Below the pieces are notes generated by a model. That model made no database searches and was not told the origin of the DNA. It saw nothing but the letters and a program-made list of their open reading frames with translations. Position numbers and translations under genes: made by a program. Below, piece by piece: positions 26,820 through 36,644 of a stretch of 64,000 nucleotides of DNA. The DNA comes from Tissierella sp. (lineage in GTDB: Bacteria > Bacillota > Clostridia > Tissierellales > Tissierellaceae): the NCBI RefSeq assembly GCF_031460495.1, contig NZ_JAVKTS010000006.1, forward strand, positions 62,001 to 126,000, read 5' to 3'. How positions within the stretch are numbered: the stretch's first letter is position 1; every line of letters begins with the position of its first letter.

Positions 26820-27440
26820 ATGGATAGTGAGAAATTAAGTAATAGACAGAAGAAGGCTTTGGAAACTAAGGATAAAATATATAAAGCTGCTTACCTCTTG
26901 TTTAAAAATTATGGTTTTGACAATGTAAGTGTAGATTCAATTGTAGAATCTGCAGGGGTTTCTAAGGGGACTTTTTATGTTCATTTTGATTCTAAAAGCT
27001 CACTGATTCATGCTCTTAGTGTTGATTTGGTTGATGATGTTGATTCAGACTATAAAGATTTTGTAGAATCTTTACTCCCTAGTACTAACCCATCAGATAT
27101 ACTTATTTTATTTGCTGAGAAAATATCCACTACAATAACAGATGTAGTGGGCTATGACTTAATTAAAGCTACCTATGAAGCACAGATAACAAGAAAAATT
27201 AATATTGATGAATCTTTAAAATATTCTAGGGATTTATATCAAACATTTAATAAAATAATCAGTATCGGTATTGAGAAAGAGGAGTTTAAATCTACTAGCC
27301 CTGTAGAGGTAATTACTAAACAATGTATCGTTGCCATAAGGGGGCTCACCTATGAGTGGTGTATACGATATCCTGATTTTGATCTCAAATCAGAAGTTAG
27401 AGATCATTTTAGCCTACTATTAGAGGGCATTAAAAAATAA
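26820..27440 (+). CDS. TetR/AcrR-family transcriptional regulator (206 aa)
   Basis: The start is ATG 26820, six bases after TGGAGG; the ATG at 26814 would touch the ribosome site. The N-terminal helix-turn-helix (residues about 8-55) is typical: IYKAAYLLFKNYGFDNVSVD followed by SAGVSKGTFYVHFDSKSSL. The remaining 150 residues are the helical ligand-binding/dimerisation part, and the ligand is unknown. The gene stands alone, divergent from the S41 protease operon and convergent with the 2754-aa SLH gene, whose promoter region carries a TetR-type dyad (35774-35789). Control of that surface protein is plausible but inferred. Confidence 0.85.
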   Translation: MDSEKLSNRQKKALETKDKIYKAAYLLFKNYGFDNVSVDSIVESAGVSKGTFYVHFDSKSSLIHALSVDLVDDVDSDYKDFVESLLPSTNPSDILILFAEKISTTITDVVGYDLIKATYEAQITRKINIDESLKYSRDLYQTFNKIISIGIEKEEFKSTSPVEVITKQCIVAIRGLTYEWCIRYPDFDLKSEVRDHFSLLLEGIKK

Positions 27441-27451
27441 TATAGTTGAAT

Positions 27452-27488
27452 AAAAAAGGCTAATTCTAAAAATAGAATTAGCCTTTTT
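27452..27488. terminator. Bidirectional intrinsic terminator
   Basis: A 16-base perfect stem (AAAAAGGCTAATTCTA and its complement) with a four-base AAAA loop and T runs on both strands. It lies between the convergent TetR and giant SLH genes. Confidence 0.9.
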
Positions 27489-27493
27489 ATTAC

Positions 27494-30400
27494 TTAATTG
27501 TATTTCAGCAATACTTGTTCAATGAACCTTTGTAGAATTGTAGCCATTTCAGCTCTTGTAGTGTTTCCTTGAGGCTCTATTCTGCTTTCGCTTCTACCTT
27601 TTATCAGTCCTTCTCTGACTGCCCATTCCATTGCTTCCAATGCATAGTCTGAAATCTCAAGGCTGTCATCATAATTGGATATGTCAACTTTGTTTATAGG
27701 GTATCCTTTGTATTGTACATATCTATAAAGGATTAGTACAAATTGTTCACGGGTAATACTCTTGTTTGGACCAAATTCCATCTCATTCATGCCTTTTACA
27801 ATTCCATTTGCTTCTCCCCAAGCAACAGCATTTGCATAATATTTATCCTTAGTTACATCTGTAAATTTGGATTGTCTTACTGTTGGTTCCCCTTCTATAC
27901 GATATAGAACAGTGAGGAACATTCCCCTGCTAGTTTCCATATGAGGACTAAAATCCTTGTCACTTGTGCCAATCATTAGGCCTCTTTCGTATACAAATTT
28001 AACTGCTTCATAAAACCAGTCTCCTGGGGAAATATCTTTAAAATTATCTTTATAGTTATTTATTACTTCAAATTTTAAATCTACTTTAGGGTTTTTTGGT
28101 TCCTCAGGTTCCTCTGGCTTTTTTGGTACGCTTGGAGTACTTGGTCTAATTGGTGCATTTGGTTTATCTGGCTCATTTGGTTCTTTTGGATCTTCTGGGT
28201 CAATTATTGGGCCCTGAATCCTTTGAAAGTTTACATCAACGGAGCTGCCAACCTTGTTAAAATCAAATACAGTAAAGCTACTTTCCTCTCCCATTATTTC
28301 TATTAAGCTATTATTCTTAAGAGGGCTATGGCTTTGCTTAGTTTCAATAATATTGCCATTTTCATCCTTTAGGCTAACAATTATATTACCATTATTTATT
28401 GACTTCATGGAATTATTTAGAGCTTCTACTGTAACTGTAGTCTTATTATCCTTTGATTTCATGAAGCTTCCTAAGGACACTACTTTGTTATTTTTAGTTA
28501 TTAGGCTTTCTATTTTCTTATAATCTATATTGTTGTATATATCCCTATCATCTACAGGCTTATTATCTTCATATAGGACTACATTGAAAAATACTCTATA
28601 TCCATCTGTTGGTATTTCTCCATCTTTATCTAAAATCAATTCTAATATTTCTTCATCTAAAATAATATCCTTTACATAAATTCCATTATTTATAGTATCT
28701 AAATCCTTAGAGCTAGTTATGGTTTCAGTCAATATAGGCATAGTATCAAAATCATGACTAGTATATACCTCAATAGATATACTATGTTTTCCCGCCACTA
28801 AATCAACTGGTGAGCTATTCTTTAACATAAGACTTAGAACACGCTCTCTGTCCTTTTCTTTTATTGTTTTTATATCATATATCTCAACATCTGGGATTGC
28901 AATTTTTAGTGTTCCTTCTTTAATATCACTAGATGTTGAAAAATTTGATAAGACTTTATATTTTGGATTTTCTATGACTTCAGGTACCGTATAAAGTACT
29001 ACAATTCTTTTATATTCTCCTGGCTTAATTTCCTCTTCTATCTTATAGTTTTGATCACCTATGTTAATATTTACTTCTGTAATAGGCTCTATTCCTTCAT
29101 TATAAAGAGTAAATCTAATAGGCATGTCAATATTTGGTAGTACATCCTCCAATGAAAAATATACTTCCTCTAGAATAGCTGAATTCTTATAACTTGCTTT
29201 AGCAATGGCTAGCTTAGCCTTAGGCTTTTCCATGTCTGTATTATCAGAAATCAATAAACCAAAGTTAATTTCCTCTGAGGCTTCGTCAATATATGCATTA
29301 GAGAAATCTACAGTATGGTTATCTTCCATCTCCAAAAGCTTTATTTTAGGTGTTAAGATATGGTTAGCACCATCAAATATAATTTTTCTTCCCCATATGC
29401 TGTCCTTATATAGGGTATTGATATCCTCATATGATTTATCAATTTCACTCCATATTATAGATAAATCCTCTAAGTCATCTGCTCCCTTTGTAAATTTAAA
29501 GTTTGTATAGTTACCTAAATCTACAGTATCTTCTGCAACTATTTCAAAATCAGGATATAATGTTCCATTGGAATTAATAGCTACTATTTTAATTATATTT
29601 TCACTATAGCCATCAGCTATATTTTCTGTATTCCAACCTATAATAAATCGTTGTTCACTATCTGGAAATTCAACAGATGTTATTTGAGGATTTTCATCCT
29701 TCAATTCATTATTGGTTAGTCTAATATTTTTGAGAATATTTCCTTCTTCATCTAGAATTGCGTAAAACACTTCTGTATTCCCTGTTTCTCCAATTGCAAT
29801 TTCATAGGTAATGGCTGATATTCCATTAGATAGCATATCTACATTAAGGGCTCCTACCTTATCTACTGTTCCCTCATATAAGACCTTAGCTTCACTCCAT
29901 TTGTCGCCCTCAAGGACGGAATACATTATATTGTCCTTAGAGCTGAAGTCTAATGGATTATCTATAGATGATTCTAGGTTTCTCCATGCAACTATCGATT
30001 TTTCGCCATTTGTAGCCACCACAGGCATCATATCAGCACTATAGTTTTCCGTTAGCTGATATGTAGTTATAATATCTCCATCATAGCTACTGACCATTAT
30101 TTCAGCTTTTCCTAGTATATTATAAATATCCTCATCAGTTGCTTCTTCACCAGCGTCTTCTATTTTATCCATTACTCTTGTCCAGGCAAGTACAGCTCCT
30201 TCTTCAGTTCCATCTATTACTAAATCCATATCCCCATATTCTGATGGATTTATTTCATTACCTGGAGAATAATATTCTCCAGATTTCCTTGTAAAGTACA
30301 CAGCTGTATCATTTATATTAGTACTATTACTATCACTTAGATATGCCATAATCATCCCATCATCTGTAAATACAGGGTTTGAATAAGGATAGGCATTTGT

Positions 30401-33400
30401 TTGTAATATGGTCATATTTTCTCCAGTAGAAGTCATTCTTCTCAGTGAGTTATACCATGATCTATTATAGTTTTCTAAATAGGATCTATCTTCAAATTTA
30501 ACTGTCTCATCTAGAGGCTCTATTTCCATATAGTAATAATTTTCATCATCCTCTGCATATCTCATTAACATAGATTTGCCTGTTTTAGAGGTATATAGTT
30601 TGCTGATTTCATCAAACTTATTAAATTTCCAAGTCTTACTTGCTTCTGCTATTTTTATTTTCTTTGAATATTTAACGAAGGCAATTTTGCAGGTGAATTT
30701 AATTCCTGTTTCCCCTGCTATAGTCAGCCTTTGACCATTCTTTTCTCCGCTAATTCCATTTAACCATAGATATTGTTGATCTAAGTCTATTTGTCCATAT
30801 GGTCCTAGTTTTAGACTGGCAACTTTATAATCTGCCCCTAAGCCTCCAAAGCCATAGACATAGAAGTATGGGCGAAGCTCTGTTATATAATCTCTAGTAG
30901 AATAATATGCATTTTCTTCTTCATCCCAATAATAGTCGTAAACTATGTTTTTCCTTCCAACTTGAGCTGTAAATCCTGTTATAAATTCTGCGGTTACTGG
31001 AACTGGACCAACCCAAGAATTTACGACCATACTGTAGGTTCCTCCTGCTCCCAGATACACATCAGAATTTAAAAGAATCATTTTCCATTCTTTATCCTGT
31101 AAATCATAGTAAATTTCCGATTCTAAATAAGCTCCTCCACCATAGGTCTTACTAAATCCACCATGTTTTTTCTTACTTGACTCCATGGTTGACTTGCTTT
31201 TCTGTAAATAATCTCCCTTTTTAATAGACTTTAAATCACTAATTTCAGGCATAAAGCTAAGTTTTTCATCTTTACCAGTATCCTCTAGAAATACTCCTGA
31301 CGGATTTTCTCTAGTCAAATCTCCTACGGCAAATTTAATCATACCTTTATATACTAGAGGATTATCTGTAGGTTGAACTTCAAGTCTAATGGAACTTGTA
31401 TTAATTCCATATAAAGATAGAAAATCTAAGGTGTCCTTCACAGTCCCGCTTAATCCAGAGTTAAGGTTTGAGGGGGACATAATTGTGTTTTGAAAATCTC
31501 CTGCAATATCTTCAATTTCTTCTACTAGATAGTCATCCATCTTAGGTACATCTATTAAAGTATTAACTATTAATGAATCTGATAATTTTATTTCCTTTGT
31601 ACTTGTATTGTCTGATATCTTAAGTTTTAAATACATCCTTACCTTATCCAAATCCTTGAGGCCCTTAAGATAGTCTTCCATATGAAAATCACTTTTAACT
31701 AAAATAGTATCAGTAAATTCGTAGGAATATTGTGTTGTTTCTGCAACTAAAGTTGAGTTGTTTCTTTCATCAGTTAATTGAATATCGTAATTTTTCTTCT
31801 TATCTCCTTCAATTGCCATTTCCATAGTAAATATTGCACTATCTGCTTTTTCTATAATATTTATTGCACCATCTACACCTTCTACCTTACCATTAATGTT
31901 TATAGTTTGATAGAATATCATGTTGTCGCTAAAGTTATTAGTATTTATTTTTTCAATGGATTTATAGGCTATGGCTCCATAAGGTATAAATTTGCTTTGT
32001 CTTATGGTATCATTATCTATTTTTATTATCACCGGAAAATATGATCCATCTGGAAATGTTACTTCAATTACATATTCAATATTATCCTTTACAGTTATGG
32101 AACTAGTATCAGTTTTATTAATGAATTCATTGGGATTGAAGTTTAAAGCAAAGAATTCAAATTCATTTTTACTAATAGTTTGCTCTAGCTTTCCACTAAC
32201 CCCATTAATTTTTGCATCTGGGCAATAAACCCCATTTCTATATACTCCACCCTTGATCTTTATATCTCCCAAATAAGTTATATTAGTATCTCTATTATAT
32301 AATTTTATGGCAGCCTTATACTGTACCGGTGAGAAGTTTACTATAGTTTGAGGATATAGTCCAAATTCATTTGTGGACTTTTGGTTAGCTTTTATCTGAC
32401 TATTGCTAATTACAACAGGCTCATAAAGATTTGTATCCTTTGGAGTAAAGGTTACACTGCTGCTGATGTCATTTTCCTCATATATGGCTATTCTACCTTT
32501 TTCGTCAGTTTTCTGTGATTTATTCTGATTATCTCCATTTGTATAATATACTCTAGCTTCTTGGGCTGGATAAACCTGAAATATAAATAGCTTATCCTCA
32601 GATTTATCAATTTCTACATTTAAGCTTGTTTTCATTCCCGTTAAGCTATGAGTAGCTGTTATAGATGTATTTCCACTTGATACTCCTTCTAACAAAAACT
32701 CAAGCCCTGGCAAAAAACCAATATTTGAGTTATCTATCTCTTTATAAACACCACTATCATTATACTTAAGAGATATTTTATTGTTATCTTCTACCTGCCA
32801 TACAATCTTATCTGCAAGACTACTCCATTTGTATTCTTTATTATTTATGCTTATATTTTCTCTTAAGGTTATTTTTCTATTTAGAGCTAGTATTTCTTCT
32901 GATGTCATAGTTGAAAACATATGATTATTATTTAAATATAAAGTATCAATATGCCTATCTCCTGCCATTATTTTAAGGGCATTTGAATTATATACATACA
33001 AAATATAAGAATCATAGGAGAAGGTTTCACTAGACTCATTTTTTGCTTTCAATACTATAGTGTAGATATCTACAAGTCTAGATCTTTCTACTGAATCTAT
33101 ATTTATGGGGAGTTCTATGTTTATATCTGCTGGATTAGTCGTAGTAAAGAATGGTACATCTTCACTATTTTTGGTTATAGATAGATCAAACTGGGTTTCC
33201 TCATTAAAATTATCTATTTTAAATCTTGCATCTATATAATTATGTTCATCTGTTGTATAAAAATTAGTAGGTTTATATAATATTGCCTTTACATTGGGAT
33301 ATTTTACAGCAATATTAGCAGCTGCTGATAGTATTCTACCTGTTGCTAACTCTGTTGAAGATATCTCTAATATATAGCTAAATTTACCTAGTTTCGATGT

Positions 33401-35758
33401 GTTTACAAGATACTCATTATTAATAGTATAGGAGGTTAGATTTTCATTTGTTGTAGCATCTAGGCTTTCTGTATGAACTAAATCTCCTTTTATAAGATTT
33501 TCATCTATATATTTTGCCTCATATAAATTATAATTAAATCTTGTTTTAGTTCCATTGCCTCCATATAGTTCATTGTTCTCAACTATATTAGTAGCATAAT
33601 ATACAATCGCATTATTACCTTTGGTGATTTCAATGTTTTTTCCACTACTAGGTATAGTCAAAAATGTAGTACTAGGGTTTAATACTTCTAAGGTCTTGCT
33701 ATGAATACTAAATTCCTTGCCACTTATTCCACCATTTAGTGCTGTCAATGTAAATTCAACAATCCCAATTTTTCCTGTCAAAAGGATATTACCATTATTA
33801 GTAATAGTTGCAATGCTTTCATCTTTACTTGACCACTGGAAATCTGTTGAATCTTGCCATGTTGCATTATTTTTTACATTATAATTTAATGAAATAAGAT
33901 CTTCATTATCGGCAGAAATTCTATTAGTTGACGGCCAGTTAGTATATAGGATTTCCAAGTCACTAGGATCATCTATATATATAATTGGTAAGATTGTATA
34001 TTCCTTTAGCAAGGGATATACAAGCTTGATTTCATCAGTCACATTCTCTTTAAAATATATTTCTGTAATATAGTAGTTATTTTCATCTGATAGATTTTGA
34101 GGCGGGTTAAATTCACCTCTAAGTTCATTACCCAGATGACTTTCATGGTAATATAGATCCACAAAAGTGGGATCTCCATCATTTCCTATGACCCTTGCCT
34201 TGATATTAGGTATTACTCCATCTCCATTGGTATTGGCTCCCAGCCAACTAGTTAGGTCATAATTATCTGCTATGGATATGATTACCTCACCTTTGGGTTC
34301 CATTCCATTGTTGATTATGTTTATATTAGTATTTGCAAAGTATACTAAGGATTTTGCTGGATCAAAAGAAGCAAATGTAGATTCAAATAATTGTGTGCTG
34401 TATGCTTCATCTTGTGGATTTCCAGCTAAATCTATTGCTCCTATTACATCTGTCACTTCTATATAAGAAGGGAAACCATCTATTAATATGAAATCATCCT
34501 TGTCTTCTATTTCAAGTAAAAAACTAACTTCATTAGAGATAGTTCCATCTCTTTCTACGGGATATAGGATTCTATCATTGACTTTTATACTGATATCATC
34601 CACTAATACTGGCTCATTATATTCTATGGTTATAGGAATATTCTCTCCATAATAAAATGTATCACTAGGGGAAGAAATTTCCTTTACATAAGGATTGATT
34701 ATATCTATAAAATTAATTTGCTTTTCTATATAATTATTATTTGCATCATTGAAATAAGTATAAACAGCCTCTGTTACTGTTGAATAATCAAAATGACTGT
34801 ATATGGAGCTAATCATTACATTAGGCTCTCTAGCTGGTCCTAGGTTTATTTCTTCTATTTCAATAGTGCCTAGATTAAAATCAGTTATATTATTGTTAAG
34901 GATTGAAATATTCTTTGAAAAAGAAATTCTATCTATAAAATCTGTACCGATGATAAAACTAACATCTCCAATTGTTTCTGGATCTTCTGGATTTTCTGGG
35001 GCTTCATTCTCATTATGAAAAAATCCAATAGGTAGATTTATATGAGAAAATACACCTAGATCTATGATAGTTCTAAGGTCTCCTTCTATTTTTGTGTCAT
35101 TGGCAATATACATGGTATCACTATTGTTGAAATATTTACCTGGGCTTTCTGGGAATTCTTCTACATCAGTTAATTTAGATAGGTCGACTAAATATGTTTC
35201 TTTAGCATTATTATAAGATTCGGTTAAATCAAGTTGATTTTGAATTCTTATAGGAATAGTCATATTTGGCTTTTCATTGTAAAAAAGGGCATTTTCAATA
35301 TTGCTGCAATTTACATAGAATACTCTATCCTTAGTCCAAAACTGACTTGGATTGGATATATTTCCAAATTCAACAGGATTATTCACTAGTCTATAAACTT
35401 CTATATCCAGTGATTTTTCTGTTTCTCCTGCTGCAAAAATAATAGTTCCCTCTTCTATGGCAGAAAAATGCTCATTACTTCCGCTACCTGAGTATATTTT
35501 GTAGTCAAAGGAAATATCTTGGGTAGCGGGATTGTTTAGTTTAAATTTGACTACTGTGCTATGGCTAGTATCATAATCTGCATAGATATTTTCCTCTAAT
35601 TCATAACTTATGAGACTCCTATAATCTACTTCAAAAGAGCTTACCCCTTCAGCCATGGCTGGATTTGCCATGGGATATGCATTTATGACAATGGATTGAA
35701 TTAAGATACATGCGACTAAAATCATATTAAGAGACCTTTTTAACTTAGATGAACACAT
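27494..35758 (-). CDS. Giant SLH-anchored surface protein (2754 aa)
   Basis: I start at ATG 35758 because AAAGGAGG (35772-35766) lies just upstream; an earlier in-frame ATG sits in an operator-like dyad. The signal peptide (MCSSKLKRSLNMILVACILI) precedes a Calx-beta-like domain and several bacterial Ig-like modules, including a Big2-like unit with an SIATI-NNG strand. Later come a beta-propeller-like region (AYLSD, ILAW/VLAWTR, SIVAWRN, FIIGWN repeats) and CARDB-like modules. A Pro/Glu-rich linker (EPEDP-type repeats, near 28060-28200) leads to three C-terminal SLH domains ending near residue 2750 (FKDI, GMFLTVLYRI, FTDV, TREQFVLILYR, TRAEMATILQRF). It is monocistronic and probably a wall-bound adhesin or structural protein. 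Confidence 0.85.
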   Translation of the reverse strand: MCSSKLKRSLNMILVACILIQSIVINAYPMANPAMAEGVSSFEVDYRSLISYELEENIYADYDTSHSTVVKFKLNNPATQDISFDYKIYSGSGSNEHFSAIEEGTIIFAAGETEKSLDIEVYRLVNNPVEFGNISNPSQFWTKDRVFYVNCSNIENALFYNEKPNMTIPIRIQNQLDLTESYNNAKETYLVDLSKLTDVEEFPESPGKYFNNSDTMYIANDTKIEGDLRTIIDLGVFSHINLPIGFFHNENEAPENPEDPETIGDVSFIIGTDFIDRISFSKNISILNNNITDFNLGTIEIEEINLGPAREPNVMISSIYSHFDYSTVTEAVYTYFNDANNNYIEKQINFIDIINPYVKEISSPSDTFYYGENIPITIEYNEPVLVDDISIKVNDRILYPVERDGTISNEVSFLLEIEDKDDFILIDGFPSYIEVTDVIGAIDLAGNPQDEAYSTQLFESTFASFDPAKSLVYFANTNINIINNGMEPKGEVIISIADNYDLTSWLGANTNGDGVIPNIKARVIGNDGDPTFVDLYYHESHLGNELRGEFNPPQNLSDENNYYITEIYFKENVTDEIKLVYPLLKEYTILPIIYIDDPSDLEILYTNWPSTNRISADNEDLISLNYNVKNNATWQDSTDFQWSSKDESIATITNNGNILLTGKIGIVEFTLTALNGGISGKEFSIHSKTLEVLNPSTTFLTIPSSGKNIEITKGNNAIVYYATNIVENNELYGGNGTKTRFNYNLYEAKYIDENLIKGDLVHTESLDATTNENLTSYTINNEYLVNTSKLGKFSYILEISSTELATGRILSAAANIAVKYPNVKAILYKPTNFYTTDEHNYIDARFKIDNFNEETQFDLSITKNSEDVPFFTTTNPADINIELPINIDSVERSRLVDIYTIVLKAKNESSETFSYDSYILYVYNSNALKIMAGDRHIDTLYLNNNHMFSTMTSEEILALNRKITLRENISINNKEYKWSSLADKIVWQVEDNNKISLKYNDSGVYKEIDNSNIGFLPGLEFLLEGVSSGNTSITATHSLTGMKTSLNVEIDKSEDKLFIFQVYPAQEARVYYTNGDNQNKSQKTDEKGRIAIYEENDISSSVTFTPKDTNLYEPVVISNSQIKANQKSTNEFGLYPQTIVNFSPVQYKAAIKLYNRDTNITYLGDIKIKGGVYRNGVYCPDAKINGVSGKLEQTISKNEFEFFALNFNPNEFINKTDTSSITVKDNIEYVIEVTFPDGSYFPVIIKIDNDTIRQSKFIPYGAIAYKSIEKINTNNFSDNMIFYQTININGKVEGVDGAINIIEKADSAIFTMEMAIEGDKKKNYDIQLTDERNNSTLVAETTQYSYEFTDTILVKSDFHMEDYLKGLKDLDKVRMYLKLKISDNTSTKEIKLSDSLIVNTLIDVPKMDDYLVEEIEDIAGDFQNTIMSPSNLNSGLSGTVKDTLDFLSLYGINTSSIRLEVQPTDNPLVYKGMIKFAVGDLTRENPSGVFLEDTGKDEKLSFMPEISDLKSIKKGDYLQKSKSTMESSKKKHGGFSKTYGGGAYLESEIYYDLQDKEWKMILLNSDVYLGAGGTYSMVVNSWVGPVPVTAEFITGFTAQVGRKNIVYDYYWDEEENAYYSTRDYITELRPYFYVYGFGGLGADYKVASLKLGPYGQIDLDQQYLWLNGISGEKNGQRLTIAGETGIKFTCKIAFVKYSKKIKIAEASKTWKFNKFDEISKLYTSKTGKSMLMRYAEDDENYYYMEIEPLDETVKFEDRSYLENYNRSWYNSLRRMTSTGENMTILQTNAYPYSNPVFTDDGMIMAYLSDSNSTNINDTAVYFTRKSGEYYSPGNEINPSEYGDMDLVIDGTEEGAVLAWTRVMDKIEDAGEEATDEDIYNILGKAEIMVSSYDGDIITTYQLTENYSADMMPVVATNGEKSIVAWRNLESSIDNPLDFSSKDNIMYSVLEGDKWSEAKVLYEGTVDKVGALNVDMLSNGISAITYEIAIGETGNTEVFYAILDEEGNILKNIRLTNNELKDENPQITSVEFPDSEQRFIIGWNTENIADGYSENIIKIVAINSNGTLYPDFEIVAEDTVDLGNYTNFKFTKGADDLEDLSIIWSEIDKSYEDINTLYKDSIWGRKIIFDGANHILTPKIKLLEMEDNHTVDFSNAYIDEASEEINFGLLISDNTDMEKPKAKLAIAKASYKNSAILEEVYFSLEDVLPNIDMPIRFTLYNEGIEPITEVNINIGDQNYKIEEEIKPGEYKRIVVLYTVPEVIENPKYKVLSNFSTSSDIKEGTLKIAIPDVEIYDIKTIKEKDRERVLSLMLKNSSPVDLVAGKHSISIEVYTSHDFDTMPILTETITSSKDLDTINNGIYVKDIILDEEILELILDKDGEIPTDGYRVFFNVVLYEDNKPVDDRDIYNNIDYKKIESLITKNNKVVSLGSFMKSKDNKTTVTVEALNNSMKSINNGNIIVSLKDENGNIIETKQSHSPLKNNSLIEIMGEESSFTVFDFNKVGSSVDVNFQRIQGPIIDPEDPKEPNEPDKPNAPIRPSTPSVPKKPEEPEEPKNPKVDLKFEVINNYKDNFKDISPGDWFYEAVKFVYERGLMIGTSDKDFSPHMETSRGMFLTVLYRIEGEPTVRQSKFTDVTKDKYYANAVAWGEANGIVKGMNEMEFGPNKSITREQFVLILYRYVQYKGYPINKVDISNYDDSLEISDYALEAMEWAVREGLIKGRSESRIEPQGNTTRAEMATILQRFIEQVLLKYN

Positions 35759-35773
35759 ATTACCCCTCCTTTC

Positions 35774-35789
35774 AATGACCGCAGTCATT
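35774..35789. promoter_or_regulatory. Candidate TetR-type operator
   Basis: The 16-base near-palindrome AATGACCGCAGTCATT (seven of eight pairs match) lies just after the predicted transcription start and before the ribosome site of the giant SLH gene, where a bound repressor would block transcription. TGAC-N4-GTCA dyads are common TetR-family operators, and a TetR gene borders the other end of this gene. Confidence 0.45.
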
Positions 35790-35798
35790 TATAATTTA

Positions 35799-35827
35799 AT
35801 ATTACTATTTATTAGGAGAGTAGTCAA
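35799..35827 (-). promoter_or_regulatory. Sigma-A promoter of the giant SLH gene
   Basis: On the minus strand TTGACT (35827-35822), a 17-base spacer and TAATAT (35804-35799). The start would be near 35792, directly upstream of the dyad at 35774-35789. Confidence 0.6.
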
Positions 35828-35832
35828 TAAAA

Positions 35833-35877
35833 AATAAGTTTAAAAATCGGTGCCTGGCACCAATTTTTAAACTTATT
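35833..35877. repeat. Family A 45-bp palindrome, copy 4
   Basis: The core is GGTGCC-T-GGCACC with compensating arm changes (ATC / CAAT) that nearly keep the palindrome. It begins eight bases after the kamE stop and separates the lysine operon from the promoter of the giant SLH gene, so it probably works as the operon's terminator. Confidence 0.75.
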
Positions 35878-35885
35878 GGAAATTG

Positions 35886-36644
35886 TTATACTAAGTCTCT
35901 GTTTACCATTTCTGTTACTACAAATGTTGCTATATCTTCTGCGTAGGAGCCTGTTCCGAAGCCTGCGTCATAACCTAGTTCTTTGGCTAATTCATGGCTG
36001 ATCCTTGGTCCTCCACAAGCTAATACTACTTTATCTCTTAGGCCTTCTGCTTCTAGTAGTTCTACTAGTTGAGTAAGGTTTGGTATGTGAACATCTTTTT
36101 GTGTAACTACTTGGGATACTATTATTGCATCAGCATTTAACTCTATTGCCTTTGCTACTAATTCTTCATTAGGCACTTGTGAGCCTAGGTTATATGCATC
36201 TACGCCTTCATATCTTTCTAGACCAAAATGGCCTGCATATCCCTTCATGTTCATAATAGCGTCTATTCCTACTGTATGGGCATCTGTACCTGTACAAGCC
36301 CCTACTATAACTACTTTTCTCTTAATGTTATCTTTAATGTATTCTTCTACGGCTTCTTTAGATAGTACATCTACATCTACCTTTGGAACTTCAATTTTTG
36401 TAAAGTCTACTGTATGAGTAGTTTTACCATATACTACAAAGTAAGTGTATCCTATGCCTAAGTCTTTTGAATATACTACTGCTGGTTCATCAAATCCCAT
36501 TTTTCTAGCTAGTTGACGAGCTGCTTCTGATGCTTCATCGCTTGCTGGTACTGGAAGTGTAAATCCCATTTGCACCATACCGTCATTCATTGTATCTCCA
36601 TATGGTTTTATATTTGTTAAATCTACCTTTGCAATTTCCACCAT
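35886..36644 (-). CDS. kamE: Lysine 5,6-aminomutase beta subunit
   Basis: This is the B12-binding subunit of the PLP- and adenosylcobalamin-dependent enzyme that moves the terminal amino group of D-lysine or beta-lysine to C5, the second mutase step of lysine fermentation. Residues 111-250 form the Rossmann-type cobalamin domain with DAHTVG (the D-x-H-x-x-G base-off motif; cobalt-ligand His123). Lys134 in NMKGYAGHFG sits eleven residues later, the spacing of the known PLP-binding lysine. The TAA of kamD overlaps this ATG by one base. The length of 252 residues is normal. It is the last gene of the operon. Confidence 0.95.
   Translation of the reverse strand: MVEIAKVDLTNIKPYGDTMNDGMVQMGFTLPVPASDEASEAARQLARKMGFDEPAVVYSKDLGIGYTYFVVYGKTTHTVDFTKIEVPKVDVDVLSKEAVEEYIKDNIKRKVVIVGACTGTDAHTVGIDAIMNMKGYAGHFGLERYEGVDAYNLGSQVPNEELVAKAIELNADAIIVSQVVTQKDVHIPNLTQLVELLEAEGLRDKVVLACGGPRISHELAKELGYDAGFGTGSYAEDIATFVVTEMVNRDLV

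Noticed and set aside
35759-35788. N-terminal extension of the giant SLH protein from ATG 35788
   Set aside because: The extension contains the operator-like dyad and the ribosome site of the ATG at 35758.
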